Shown: positions 1 through 9,060 of the stretch, in pieces
Layout of the letters: every line of letters starts with the position of its first letter
Position numbering within the stretch: the first letter of the stretch is position 1
Source: Sacculina carcini
Lineage: Eukaryota; Arthropoda; Thecostraca; Sacculinidae
Length of the DNA: 64,000 nt
Assembly: GCA_916048095.2 (NCBI GenBank)
Contig: OU696571.1
Coordinates: 745,001 to 809,000 of the forward strand
Direction of reading: 5' to 3'
Made by a program: the position numbers and the translations under genes
The notes under the pieces: model-generated
Told to the model about the DNA's origin: nothing
Seen by the model: only the letters and a program-made list of their open reading frames with translations
Database searches by the model: none

Positions 1-93
1 CGCCGGGTTTTGAACGACGGACCTCTTGCTTGTGAGGCGGGTGTGCTATCACTACTAAACCTAGAATAGTGCACATCATGTCGCCTGCCTCAC

Positions 94-315
94 CTGAATA
101 TTGTACACCGCTTCCGGCCACAGGCTGAGCGTGACCGAGGTGAGGTCAGTGTAGAGGTGACCTGTGATGCCGCCGCCGCCCACCTCCCAGGTCACCAGGT
201 ACTGACTGCCACGTGACACGGCGCGAGGCACGGGAGGTCGCCAGCTGACCTCGGCCAGGGCCATGTTGGTGTCACGTGACACAGACACGGTTTCCAGCAG
301 CCACTCGCCAGGCAC
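94..315 (-). CDS. FN3-domain protein, internal exon (downstream of the two seen)
   Basis: This is an internal exon of 74 codons, phase 0 at both ends. The donor GTGAGG begins at 93 and a CAG acceptor lies at 318-316. The encoded segment looks like strands A to F of a fibronectin type III domain: EVSWRPPVP, then YLVTWEV, then LTSVTLSLWPEAVYNIQ, with the conserved Trp and the Tyr of the F strand. It joins in phase to the exon at 1125-1378. The protein continues off the left edge, so its identity is open. An anosmin-like secreted or adhesion protein is one possibility, but this rests on general FN3 style only. The acceptor is the least certain boundary. Confidence 0.6.
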
Positions 316-417
316 CTGCCACCAGCACCAGGTCGAGTCACGTGACACAAAGTGCAATAACATCAAACATCAAAATAACAGAGCATCAAAATAGCATGTA
401 CAGAAAATTAACACCTG

Positions 418-492
418 ACACACACACGCACATACAAACCACATCACACACACACACACATATATACACACACACACACACACACATACAGT
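418..492. repeat. CA-type microsatellite
   Basis: Imperfect (CA)n tract in the intron of the FN3 gene, directly beside the 24-bp minisatellite. Confidence 0.85.
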
Positions 493-515
493 GTGATATT
501 GGAGCACAAAATCTT

Positions 516-1025
516 GTGTGGTGGTCACATCTTATTGAGGTGTAGTGGTCACATCTTATTGAGGTGTAGTGGTCACATCTTGTTGAGGTGTAGTGGTCAT
601 ATCGTATTGAGGTGTAGTGGTCACATCTTGTTGGGGTGTAGTAGTCACATCTTATTGAGGTGTAGTGGTCACATCTTATTGAGGTGTGGTGGTCACATCT
701 TATTGAGGTGTAGTGGTCACATCTTATTGAGGTGTAGTGGTCACATCTTGTTGAGGTGTAGTGGTCATATCGTATTGAGGTGTAGTGGTCACATCTTGTT
801 GGGGTGTAGTAGTCACATCTTATTGAGGTGTAGTGGTCACATCTTATTGAGGTGTGGTGGTCACATCTTATTGAGGTGTGGTGGTCACATCTTATTGAGG
901 TGTGGTGGTCACATCTTGTTGAGGTGTGGTGGTCACATCTTATTGAGGTGTGGTGGTCACATCTTATTGAGGTGTAGTGGTCACACCTTATTGAGGTGTG
1001 GTGGTCACATCCTATTGAGGTGGTC
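516..1025. repeat. 24-bp minisatellite, about 21 copies
   Basis: Tandem copies of a 24-bp unit (core GTGGTCACATCTTATTGAGG) fill most of the intron between the two FN3 exons. Because 24 is a multiple of 3, reading frames stay open on both strands across it, but these are satellite artefacts. A distinctive run of variant units at about 597 recurs at about 765, 168 bp away (7 x 24), showing a second level of duplication. Confidence 0.92.
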
Positions 1026-1124
1026 AGTGTTTTAGCGCACATGCTGCCACCTATACATTATATATTCAAAAAAGCTTAAAAATGACAAATAAATGAGTGA
1101 GCAGGTTTTGCAGCGTGCACGCAC

Positions 1125-1378
1125 CTGTATCTGGTAGGTAATCAAGTCTGCGCCGTTTGTCGCTGGGCTGTTATCAGCGGAATATGAGTCGGCGTGGCCG
1201 CGTTGTCGTGGTGGCGCGCTGGTTCCCAGCTGCTCATACTGATTGTCCATCACCAGGTGCTGGTGGCGCCGTCCTGGTGGCGTGTAGCGCGCCACCAGCG
1301 ACCGCACCACACCATGTGCTGCACTTACTGCCAACAGTCTCAGCTTGGTGCCGGCAGACAGGTTAATTAATACCACAC
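1125..1378 (-). CDS. FN3-domain protein, internal exon (upstream of the two seen)
   Basis: Exon of 254 nt: two bases completing a codon, then 84 codons ending in phase 0. The donor is GTGCGT at 1124 and the acceptor GAGTCAG ends at 1379, preceded on the minus strand by a TG-rich tract. The first residues (INLSAGTKLRLLAVSAAHG, then a TPP turn) match the F and G strands that close a fibronectin type III domain. About 45 linker residues rich in His, Gln, Pro and Ser follow, then the start of the next FN3 domain, continued in exon 94-315. The agreement in phase and domain order supports one gene on the minus strand. The gene itself is not recognised. Confidence 0.62.
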
Positions 1379-1964
1379 CTGACTCGGCAGTCTAAACACA
1401 CACACACACACACACACACATACATTTGTGGAACACTTATCACACAGCAATAGTGTAGAGAGAACACAAAAGCCAAACAAAACATATACGGTGAAATCTC
1501 TGTTTGAGCGACATGCAGTTCTATTTTTCACCTGTTGCCCCAATGTGCCGTTCATATAAAGGTTTTACGGTGTATTATGAGACGGGTGGGCGTGCGAATT
1601 ACCGCCCCACGCACCGCACAAGATATCACACACACACACACACACGCCCCACAAGATAGCACACACACACACACACACACATACATACATACACACACAT
1701 GCACACACACACCCGAAATGCCTTGAAAAACACAAGCAAACCTATTATACTCATAAATTGAAATACTATCAACATTACGTTTTGTTTTAGAAACCAATTT
1801 GTATTGATTTGTGAAGACAGTTTTGATGAATAAAACAGAGTCGACTGAAAGCAAACACTAAGTCAGTTCTCAACTAGGTTATTTTTACAGGGAATTTTGA
1901 TAATTCAATTCAATTCCAGTTCGATACTATATAGCAGTTCCAGTTGGATTAAAATCAATTCTAG
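1379..1964. other. Non-coding stretch upstream of FN3 exon with CA microsatellites
   Basis: Intron or upstream DNA of the FN3 gene. It holds CA-type tracts at about 1396-1422, 1627-1646 and 1660-1712. Nothing else recognisable. Confidence 0.6.
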
Positions 1965-1977
1965 TTGGATATCGTCC

Positions 1978-2290
1978 GCCTCGTAGCCGAGTGGCTAAAA
2001 CGCACGCTCTGTGCACGAGAGGTCCAGGGTTCGATTCCCTGGCGAGGTGAAACGGATGCGTTCGTTTCTTTAAGTGATAGCCCAATTGCCGCAAGGCGGG
2101 TTTCGTGTGCGCGCAGTCGTACAGTTTTCTGTGCTGGCCGTGACTGCGATAACCTGTGTGGCGGCCGGACCTGCGGTGTGCCAGCCGGGGCAACGCCACC
2201 TAGATACAAGGCCCTTCCATCCCCTCCCCATGGGGGGGTGTTACGTCAGCTCGTCCGTCCTAACGCTACCTGGGTATCACATCTTGCTAT
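1978..2290 (+). mobile_element. tRNA-derived SINE
   Basis: The head (about 1978-2048) folds as a tRNA: acceptor arms GCCTCGT and GCGAGGT pair, an A-box-like TAGCCGAGTGGC follows, and a B box GGTTCGATTCC is perfect, giving an internal RNA polymerase III promoter. The class-II-like spacing suggests a Ser/Leu tRNA ancestor. An unrelated body of about 240 bp follows. It contains GCCACCTAGATACAAGGCC, which recurs in reverse at 4851-4905, so it is a family-level core. The 3' end is uncertain. Confidence 0.75.
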
Positions 2291-2370
2291 GACTCATCTA
2301 TAAACCGATGCTAATGACTCAGCTACAAACCATTGAAACGCTGACGCTGCATCGCTGATCACGTGATCAG
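2290..2370 (+). promoter_or_regulatory. Two AP-1 motifs and a 16-bp E-box palindrome
   Basis: TGACTCA occurs at 2290-2296 and 2315-2321, in an imperfect 25-bp tandem duplication. CTGATCACGTGATCAG at 2355-2370 is a perfect palindrome centred on the E-box CACGTG. These lie upstream of a good splice donor (GTAAGT at 2695). A promoter for the plus-strand exons further right is an inference; no TATA box is evident. Confidence 0.3.
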
Positions 2371-2694
2371 TTCGTTGTCAGTGTAGCGTTGTCAGTTCGT
2401 TGTCAGCGCGTGTTTGTGGTGTTGTGTGTATTTGTGGCGTTGCGCGTTTTGCGATTGTACGTGTGTTCGCTGTGATAATTATTTGTGGCGTTGTGCGCAT
2501 TATATTTTCAGTGCAGCGTAGTTGGTTCGACGTGTTTATGTTAGTATTGCGTTCACAATTGTAGTGGCATTGAGCGTTTGCATTCGCTGTTGCTTCTATC
2601 ATACTTTAAGCCGTGTTGTAGTGTTTCCCGCAAGTTTACTTCAAGTATTATTAGATTGGTGTATTCCGGAGGATTTCACCTTTCGGAGTGAAAG
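2371..2694 (+). other. Possible 5' untranslated exon ending in a consensus donor
   Basis: The stretch ends AAAG|GTAAGT at 2694/2695, a near-perfect splice donor. One frame is open to the donor for about 55 codons but has no ATG, so if this is an exon it is more likely untranslated. From 2695 to 3371 the DNA is AT-rich with no further recognisable feature except the short repeat near 3259. Confidence 0.25.
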
Positions 2695-3258
2695 GTAAGT
2701 CAATAAATGCTCACTCATTTATCTCTTCCGTTGAACCTGATTTTGTTGAATTAGTTAAGATATGTTTCAATCTTTTTGAAATATTTGATCATTTTATGCG
2801 CTGCATTTTATATCTTAATAATGACATTATCTATTACATCTTACGATTCTTACTCCCATTGTTTGAAAAAGCTGGTATTGCGTTGTGATTGTTTAGTCCA
2901 GTGGTTATTAGCCGGGAGAATCCATACCCCTTGGTGGAATGGGAATCAAAGGTCGGAGGTATGGGATTAAATATCTGGATACCGCTATAAATTAGCAATA
3001 TCTATAATAATATTAAAAGTAACAAAGTGAACAAAATAACTCAAATAATAATAAAATAACAAATTTATCATTGGCTATTTCCTAGTAATCCGTATCTAAA
3101 TTACAGTAAATTCAAGCGATTGCAATATTCGTGGATCTGGAAGAGTAGTAGGCAAACTGGCAAATTATGATAGGATTGGTGATAATTATTTGAACAGTCA
3201 AGTAAGTCGCGGGTATTGAACCATATTGGACAATACATTGGTGGTATGGAACCATCAA

Positions 3259-3327
3259 AAGGTTGATAAGGTTCAAAAGTTCAAAAGGTAAAGGTTCAAA
3301 GTTCAAAGGTTCAAAGGTTCAAAAGGT
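3259..3327. repeat. Short GGTTCAAA tandem repeat
   Basis: About seven imperfect copies of an 8-10 bp unit (GGTTCAAA(A)), about 45 bp upstream of the THAP-like exon. Confidence 0.7.
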
Positions 3328-3371
3328 ACCCCAAGTATAGTGTATCAATATTTTGTTATTATGTTGTTCAG

Positions 3372-3563
3372 GAAACATGCCAGATAAGTGATGTGTCCGG
3401 GTGCAAAGACAACTACAATAGTGACTCCAAAGTGAGCGTTTTCTGTTCACCGAAAGAGGAGGTGCTCCGAAAGAAATGGATGACAGCTATCAAACAAGAC
3501 ATGCCAATATACAATAATATATATGTAAATGTTGATGCGTGCAAATTGTGCGTTGATGTGTGA
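3372..3563 (+). pseudogene. THAP-domain-like exon, probably a remnant
   Basis: After the acceptor TTGTTCAG, 63 codons are open to a TGA. The order SGCKDNYNSDSKVSVFCSPK ... LRKKWMTAIKQD follows the THAP zinc-finger plan (second zinc Cys, N-Y, V-S-x-F, P, then the K-K-W-I-x-A-I helix). THAP domains bind DNA and occur in host regulators and in P-element transposases. The first Cys is seven residues from the second, where the family usually has two to four. The Phe-Pro anchor is altered, and the frame ends before the C-terminal CxxH pair. It is therefore probably a broken copy. It abuts a LINE fragment on its right. Confidence 0.5.
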
Positions 3564-3565
3564 TA

Positions 3566-3835
3566 TTTCCTCGTTCCTCCATTGCTCTAATTAATGCTTT
3601 TATTTTCCCCCATCTCAATTATTGCTCCTCTTTGTTTTATTCTCTACCAAAAAAGACATTTCTTCCTTCCAATCTATTCTCAACCAATCGTGCCGTTTTG
3701 TTTTCAGACTTCCTATCCGTCATCCCACCTCTCGATACCTAAAAACATTGAGATGGCTTCCTTTTAAATATATGATGTGTGGTATTGTGGCGTGTGCCAT
3801 CTATTATTCATCACATTCATATACATCTTCACAGA
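3566..3835 (+). mobile_element. LINE reverse-transcriptase C-terminal fragment (CR1/Jockey type)
   Basis: Two overlapping frames carry the thumb region of a non-LTR retrotransposon: LINAFIFPHLNYCSSLFYSL in one, then QSILNQSCRFVFRLPIRH and LKTLRWLPF in the next. The jump between frames near 3640 shows a frameshift. The pattern (x-FI-PHL-YCS, Q-NQ--R, L-WLP) is typical of CR1/L2/Jockey elements. It is a short dead fragment, distinct in sequence from the LINE in the tandem units. Confidence 0.65.
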
Positions 3836-4001
3836 ATTATATATGACATCATGTGCTGTATATTATATAAATGGGTGTGTTGACAATTTTGTAACGAATC
3901 TGGCAAGTGCAACTGTTCTGTGTGTTCTGCTCATCAATATATATTCATCGTTTTTGGTAGTGTCTTGGTTCCACAGGAACTAAGCCGAGAGGTACACTAC
4001 A

Positions 4002-4096
4002 GTATGGTGTATATCTGCGTGTGTCATTATCGTTGATGAGTGATATGGTGTTAATGTGTGGTATGGTGTATATCTGCGTGTGTCATTATCGTTGAT
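4002..4096 (+). repeat. 36-bp direct repeat
   Basis: GTATGGTGTATATCTGCGTG and the next 16 bases occur at 4002-4037 and again without change at 4061-4096, 59 bp apart. This is a local duplication of unknown meaning. Confidence 0.85.
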
Positions 4097-5445
4097 ATAG
4101 AGTGAATATTACCGATGGATTTGCTTTAAGATCGATTATTCAATATTCTCATGTGAAAGCGTGTCAATTCATTGATTTCTTGGCACCGCTGAGAAATCTT
4201 ATGAATCCAGTGAATAGAGAAGTAGATAAAAACACGCATTTGTCCTTCTATCCGACATTTGTTCCCCACTTAGCGACACTTACAATTGACAAATCAACAC
4301 TTACAAACACACTTACAATATATATCAGCGGATAATTAGCGCATGTTTCGGACCGCTGTTCTATGTGATATTTAAGCATAATTAACCATCACATTTATTG
4401 TTGTTTGTCAATGCTGGAATTTATGCTCAGTTATTGGCTTTGTATTTCGCAATGTTGTATTCGTGAAGTGTGTAAACACGTTTTTGTCGACATGTTGGTG
4501 GGCTGCAGCATGTTGTGAATGATGAATTAAATAGCGTACCCGTGTCTGAATTCACTGTGGCAAGTAATTAATGAAACATGTCATATTGGCTTCTATATTT
4601 GACCGTTTTCTTGTTGTTAATTCGCACGCTTGGTACAATACATGATCGTAAACCTCCTAAATTTTGTTTGTATTAGGTTGTAAAAAGAATTGTTAAGCAT
4701 TATACAGCTTCTAAATGCAAGGTTTCATTCAAAACTGGGAGTATTTGTGAAAATAATGCACCGGCGTACGCATAATATCAACTAACAGTGCACCGCAACA
4801 CATACACACTGCACCGACGTTGGCCGAACGCTGTGACGTCACAAAATCGTGAAACGGCCTTGTATCTAGGTGGCATTGGCCGGGGCCGTGAGGCTTTGCC
4901 CCCGCAAAATTACACGCGAACACAGCCTTCTCTACTGCTGTGTTCAAATGCGTAATTGTATAATTTTATATATATTATATAGCACATTTTCAGCAGTAAA
5001 AACAAACAGTAATAGGTAAAATAGAATGCCGATTTTTCCTGATTTCCTTTTAAATGTTTTATTTGTCGTATTTTGACAAAACTTGTCTGAGTTTCATTTA
5101 AATTACTTGAAGTAATAAACGGTTGTTTTTCATATGGTAACAAATCCCTCCGTGTATGTGAGACTGCTATAGTTGCATTGTTTATTAGTATTATTATTAT
5201 TTATATTAATTACAGGCAAACCCATTAGCATGGGAAGAGTGCAAGCAATATTACCACCCTGCGGTGACCTCATGTACCGGAAGCACCCAAAAGATTCTAG
5301 AGAGAAAGAGAGTTCGAAAACAGAAAATAATAAACAATCCATCCGATAACATTTGAAAACATAATTCATTTGTACCTGCTAATATAATATATATGTTTTA
5401 ATATATGTTTATATAAGCACTTATTTTACACGGTTGTTGTTGTAG
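4097..5445. other. AT-rich stretch with no recognised gene
   Basis: No convincing exon was seen. The SINE-core fragment at 4851-4905 lies inside. The stretch may be an intron of the gene ending in the exon at 5446. Confidence 0.5.
4851..4905 (-). mobile_element. SINE core fragment
   Basis: The reverse complement contains GCCACCTAGATACAAGGCC preceded by a GC-rich GGCC stretch, as in the SINE at 1978-2290. Only the core is recognisable; no tRNA head was seen. Confidence 0.5.
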
Positions 5446-5712
5446 AAGGCAGTTTGGCAGTGTCCGGATGACTACACGCTGTGCTCATCAAAATGCTATC
5501 GTTTCCTGCACGCGCTGTCCAGATTCTACCTGCCTCCCAAGTACTCAAATTTCCCCACCAACACCAGCCCAGTTCAAGTTGATGTTACACTGGGCGTTAC
5601 TTCAACACGGGGAGTATGGAATATCGTTCAGTCTAGTGACGGATACACTCTGAGGCCGTTTGCTTTTGTCTGCCAATATCCTCCGCTGACCAGAGTAATT
5701 CCCTGGCATTAA
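5446..5712 (+). CDS. Short CTLD-like terminal exon on the plus strand
   Basis: After the acceptor GTTGTTGTTGTAG, 88 codons run to TAA at 5710. The start KAVWQCPDDYTLCSSKCYRF parallels TAYVACPDGYTKCGAKCYKR of the array's minus-strand CTLD exons. The end (PPKYSNFP ... RGVWNI ... RPFAFVCQY) parallels their PLKFSNFQ ... DGVWKA ... KRAFLCEV. It is therefore a diverged paralog facing the array. About 65 residues are absent between CYRF and KYSNF, including the helix with the third Cys and the ALPEDETDN stretch. Either this is a deletion or a mini-CTLD. The frame is clean and the acceptor good, so it may be functional. Upstream exons were not identified. Confidence 0.6.
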   Translation, partial: KAVWQCPDDYTLCSSKCYRFLHALSRFYLPPKYSNFPTNTSPVQVDVTLGVTSTRGVWNIVQSSDGYTLRPFAFVCQYPPLTRVIPWH

Positions 5713-5840
5713 CCACACAACTACACATTGTCCTTCAATGTGCCGAGCGTAACCACGACAAATTTAACAAAATCAACAACGCATGAAGATAAGAAATTTG
5801 CTCTGAAAATTTATTGTAAAACAAATGTCTGTCTGTCTGT

Positions 5841-5967
5841 CTGTTATATCATGTATCATGTCATGTCTGTTATATCATGTATCAAGTCATGTCTCTTATA
5901 TCATGTATCAAGTCATGTCTGTTATATCATGTATCAAGTCATGTCTGTTATATCATATATCAAGTAA
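5841..5967. repeat. 26-bp satellite, U1, about 5 copies
   Basis: The unit is TATATCATGTATCAAGTC plus ATGTCTGT. A short CTGT run at 5827-5843 precedes it. This marks the left edge of the array. Confidence 0.93.
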
Positions 5968-6266
5968 TTGCTTTTTTGACTGTTAACATACCTGCTATTT
6001 TATGCTATAATTATTATGTCTAGCAATAAACGCGTTTTCATTTTTATATTGGCTCTAATCTGGAAATATTGTCCTATCATGACAGAGGAAGTTTATATTA
6101 ACAGAAAATTTATAACGTAATACACAACGGCATGAAACAATCATAAACACACATTGCCTCTATAATAACTGTATATTTTTTAATGCTCAATTTGCTTGAC
6201 AAATTATTACGCTTTTTAAAAAGAAAACATACATCATGCATGTATATATCCTTACATACAAATGCA

Positions 6267-6695
6267 CTATCCTTTGAGCCAATTTTGGCTGGTAACTTCA
6301 CACAGGAATGCACGTTTGGGCTGAAAGATGTTATTGTGCGATCTCCTCGCCTTCCAAACACCATCACGAACCATCACGGTGTAAACACTGTTTACGTCCA
6401 GCTTTCTCTTTCGCTGGAAGTTTGAGAACTTCAGTGGCTGGCTGATCGAGGAAGATGTGTGCAAAAAACGCTCGCCGCCATTTTTGAACACGTTGATCAC
6501 CAGACGTCTCCTGTTAGCTAGAAATGCAACACAAATGTTGTCTGTTTCGTCTTCGGGCAGTGCCACACGTGAGAAAATATTCTCATCATAGCATAGTGAA
6601 TTTGCTTCGTACAAGGTTGCTCTCCTATTAAGGTGTCGCTTGTAGCATTTTGCACCACACTTCGTATATCCGTCAGGACACGCCACGTACGCCGT
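6267..6695 (-). CDS. CTLD terminal exon, U1 (type A)
   Basis: Terminal exon of 142 codons plus stop. It starts in phase 0 after the acceptor TTCTGTTACAG, which sits next to a long CA tract. Residue numbers count from its first codon. It opens TAYVACPDGYTKCGAKCYKR, the N-terminal CP-x-GY ... CY hairpin of a long-form C-type-lectin-like domain. A helix with Cys35 follows, then ALPEDETDNIC, NVFKNGGERF, the core Trp114 in DGVWKA, and the closing Cys in RAFLCEV. Six Cys are present. The WIGL, EPN/QPD and WND motifs are absent, so calcium-dependent sugar binding is not expected. It joins in phase to exon 2 (8845-8989). The product is probably secreted or surface-bound. Upstream signal-peptide exon not found. 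Confidence 0.75.
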   Translation of the reverse strand, partial: TAYVACPDGYTKCGAKCYKRHLNRRATLYEANSLCYDENIFSRVALPEDETDNICVAFLANRRRLVINVFKNGGERFLHTSSSISQPLKFSNFQRKRKLDVNSVYTVMVRDGVWKARRSHNNIFQPKRAFLCEVTSQNWLKG

Positions 6696-6709
6696 CTGTA
6701 ACAGAATAG

Positions 6710-6852
<143 letters not shown>

Positions 6853-6968
6853 TTGTGTATGTGCAAACTATTAACTTGCACATTTCTCATTTTGTTTTGC
6901 TTTGATATAATTAATTATTACTATTTGTCGCATCCCAACTGTTCAATTATACAAACTATACTATAGAC

Positions 6969-7234
6969 CAGTGGTTCTTAACCTGTGTGGGAAATTCCCC
7001 ACTGGTGGGGAATGGAAAAGTTGCCAAGTGGGAAGCTAAATGTCGGACAGAACAGGACAACTATGTGTGTGTTTTATCAATTCAAATTCGTATATTTTTG
7101 TTTCTAATGACCTCTTGACATTTACTTTGATGTAACAACTGAATTTATTGAATTTATCAGCGCTGTTGTGTGGAAAATGAAGAGATGGCTCATTAAGAAG
7201 TGGGGGATCAGAGAAATAATGTTGAGAACTCCTG
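6969..7234 (+). mobile_element. hAT-like MITE-1, U1 (266 bp)
   Basis: It starts CAGTGGTTCTTAACC and ends GTTGAGAACTCCTG, the typical hAT terminal inverted repeat. The flanks CTATAGAC and GTCTAGAC agree at 6 of 8 bases, as expected for an old 8-bp target duplication. No coding capacity. Confidence 0.75.
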
Positions 7235-7442
7235 GTCTAGACAAATGGTTAATCTGATATTTGTTCGGATTATTCATGCGCAAGTACACGCATGAGTCCG
7301 GTATAATTTTTGAAGATAATTAATTGTTGCTAAACCCACTCAAAAATCGTAGACTAGCATTGGAAAAAAACTCACAGCTTCATCATATGCGAGTGAAATT
7401 AACAAAACACATGCGTTGAGTAATTTCATCTGAAAAAAACAA

Positions 7443-7566
7443 ACATTGGCACAATAACATACTGATACTAAGATACTGGCACAATAATACTGGCACAATA
7501 ATACTGACACAATATCACTGACACAATATCACTGACACAATAATACTGACATAAAATCAATGACAT
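7443..7566. repeat. Short ACACAATA-type tandem repeat, U1
   Basis: Alternating units such as TGGCACAATAATAC and TGACACAATATCAC, about 14 bp each. The same repeat lies at about 19040-19160, 29760-29890, 39343-39452 and 52160-52310 in the other units. Confidence 0.8.
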
Positions 7567-7712
7567 AAAATGTTCTGGTGTAATACAAATATAATACAAT
7601 ATTTTGTATTAAATATATGATTAAAAAAATAGAGAATCAAATTTGAAAATCCATTTACACGTTGTTTGTTCACTGGGAGTTACGTTAATACAAAAAGAAC
7701 GTTGAAAACAAA

Positions 7713-7946
7713 GTGTCGGCTGAGTTTTGTTTGGTTAAAATCGGTAAATTAATTGATCAAAGTATTTTGTCTTATAAACACCACCAAGATCACAAAAATC
7801 TGATTGACAAACACAATTTTATTAATGCTGTTATTATCATACACGGTGAGATGGGAAGTGTCGCTTGGGTGCAGTATGGAGTGAACGCTTACCTTTCTGA
7901 GATAGCACGGACAATGCACAATAACCACCACCAACTGACTGACTGA
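7713..7946 (+). other. Conserved open frame of unknown meaning, U1
   Basis: A 77-codon plus-strand frame (AEFCLVKIGKLIDQSILSYK ...). In U2-U5 the sequence CAAG|GTGAGA inside it is a good splice donor, so it could contain an exon ending in VIIIQ. On the other strand CAGAAAG|GTAAGC or GTGAGC is an equally good donor. The copy in U2 (about 19310-19540) is frameshifted; those at 30042, 39605 and 52456 are open. Neither reading can be confirmed. Confidence 0.2.
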
Positions 7947-8165
7947 CCGACTGACTGACTGACTGATATCATCCTACAATAATACTACCACTAATACCAC
8001 CACACCTGCTTCAGCACACCAATTTTCAACATGCAGGATATTGACGTCACGTGCTAGACAAAGGAGTGGAGTGCTGCTGATAATACAAGACGTTCAACAC
8101 AAAACCAACTGATAAGAAGGTGCTTGAAGACAAACAGGAAAAACTGGCTTTTATAATTGTAATAG

Positions 8166-8462
8166 AAGGCACGAAATATAGTTTTCTTGATGAAAAGTAA
8201 AATTTATCCTGTCATTGACTTTGCTTGCATAAATTTCTTGCTTGACCTCGTTAATCTGCTTCATTCTCAAATCAACAGGAAATATTGTCCATTTTCTCAA
8301 TTTTGCTCTAATATCCTGAAACCATTCTTAGCATTTTCTGTGTTTTTCACGTCGTGTACCGTTACCTATATTATGTTCTGGTGTCTTCAAGACAATCCAG
8401 TTATTATACCAGCGAGGACTAAGGGAAATATTGCAAATTTATTCACGTTCAAATTTAGATAA
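8166..8462 (+). CDS. Possible exon of an AIG1/FAR-17a-like membrane protein, U1
   Basis: Open for 98 codons after an acceptor-like TTGTAATAG. Two hydrophobic segments are seen: ACINFLLDLVNLL and FLAFSVFFTSCTVTYIMFWC, the second followed by VIIP. AIG1/FAR-17a/ADTRP proteins have D-L, then LAFPV ... FW ... IYP in this order, so the resemblance is real but short. No matching N- or C-terminal exons were secured. A further plus-strand frame at 8715-8836 (acceptor TTTGTTTCAG, IQSKYTGLKVNRKYTARVPE) could be the next exon. It sits opposite the minus-strand lectin exon 2, so one reading may be spurious. Confidence 0.3.
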   Translation, partial: KARNIVFLMKSKIYPVIDFACINFLLDLVNLLHSQINRKYCPFSQFCSNILKPFLAFSVFFTSCTVTYIMFWCLQDNPVIIPARTKGNIANLFTFKFR

Positions 8463-8844
8463 TATTATAAAAAAACAATTGTTTATGTCAGGCTGTATAA
8501 TCTTGGAAACTAATTATTTTTGGGATTGACATTTCAATTACCAATCTATCAGTATTTTTTCACAATATATGGCACAATACATTATAACAAACATAACAAA
8601 TGCCTATTTTTCACTGGTTTTATATACTTTTGTTCTCGTTTAGCACGTAAATATACGCAAATTGACAGTGAAAAGTGTTTATTGTTTGCTTGTGGTGGTG
8701 GTGTTTTGTTTCAGACATTCAATCCAAATACACCGGCTTGAAAGTGAATCGAAAATATACTGCACGAGTCCCTGAACAATTTCATCTTGAGCAAAATGTA
8801 ATGTTTGCAACAAAGAAGAAAATGTTCATGTTTTGAAGGCTTAC

Positions 8845-8989
8845 TTCATTCTTAAGAATTAGGTCATCGAAAATCAAATTTTTGGCAACGCACATTATTT
8901 TCCCCCAGCTCTTTAATACCACCAAAGCAAGATCAGAACGATATTCCTGTGTTGCAATGTATTTAATGAATGCCACACCTCTTGTGCAA
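8845..8989 (-). CDS. CTLD gene exon 2, U1
   Basis: Exon of 145 nt: one base, then 48 codons ending in phase 0. Acceptor TATATATCCTAG, donor GTAAGC. It encodes CTRGVAFIKYIATQEYRSDL ... SWGKIMCVAKN ... DLILKNE. The entry phase fits exon 1 (11316-11430) and the exit phase fits the CTLD exon. Together with exon 1 it forms an N-terminal region of about 86 residues with three Cys that I do not recognise. It lies between two inverted MITEs. Confidence 0.55.
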
Positions 8990-9060
8990 CTAGGATATAT
9001 ACAATAACACCAACAACAGTGTCTTTTTAGAACGCCAATACAGAACACAGGCCCGGAATG

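Noticed and set aside
1978-2048. A functional tRNA gene
   Set aside because: The fold is tRNA-like but it continues directly into a SINE body with a core shared elsewhere.
7947-7975. CTGA/CAGT tetranucleotide run read as a Ser-Gln-rich peptide
   Set aside because: The repeat number differs between units so the frame is not kept; a simple repeat.
8187-8462. Minus-strand exon reading DIRAKLRKWTIFPVDLRMKQ opposite the AIG1-like frame
   Set aside because: Phase would fit between exon 2 and the CTLD exon, but the acceptor tract is weak and the donor GTCAAG is poor.
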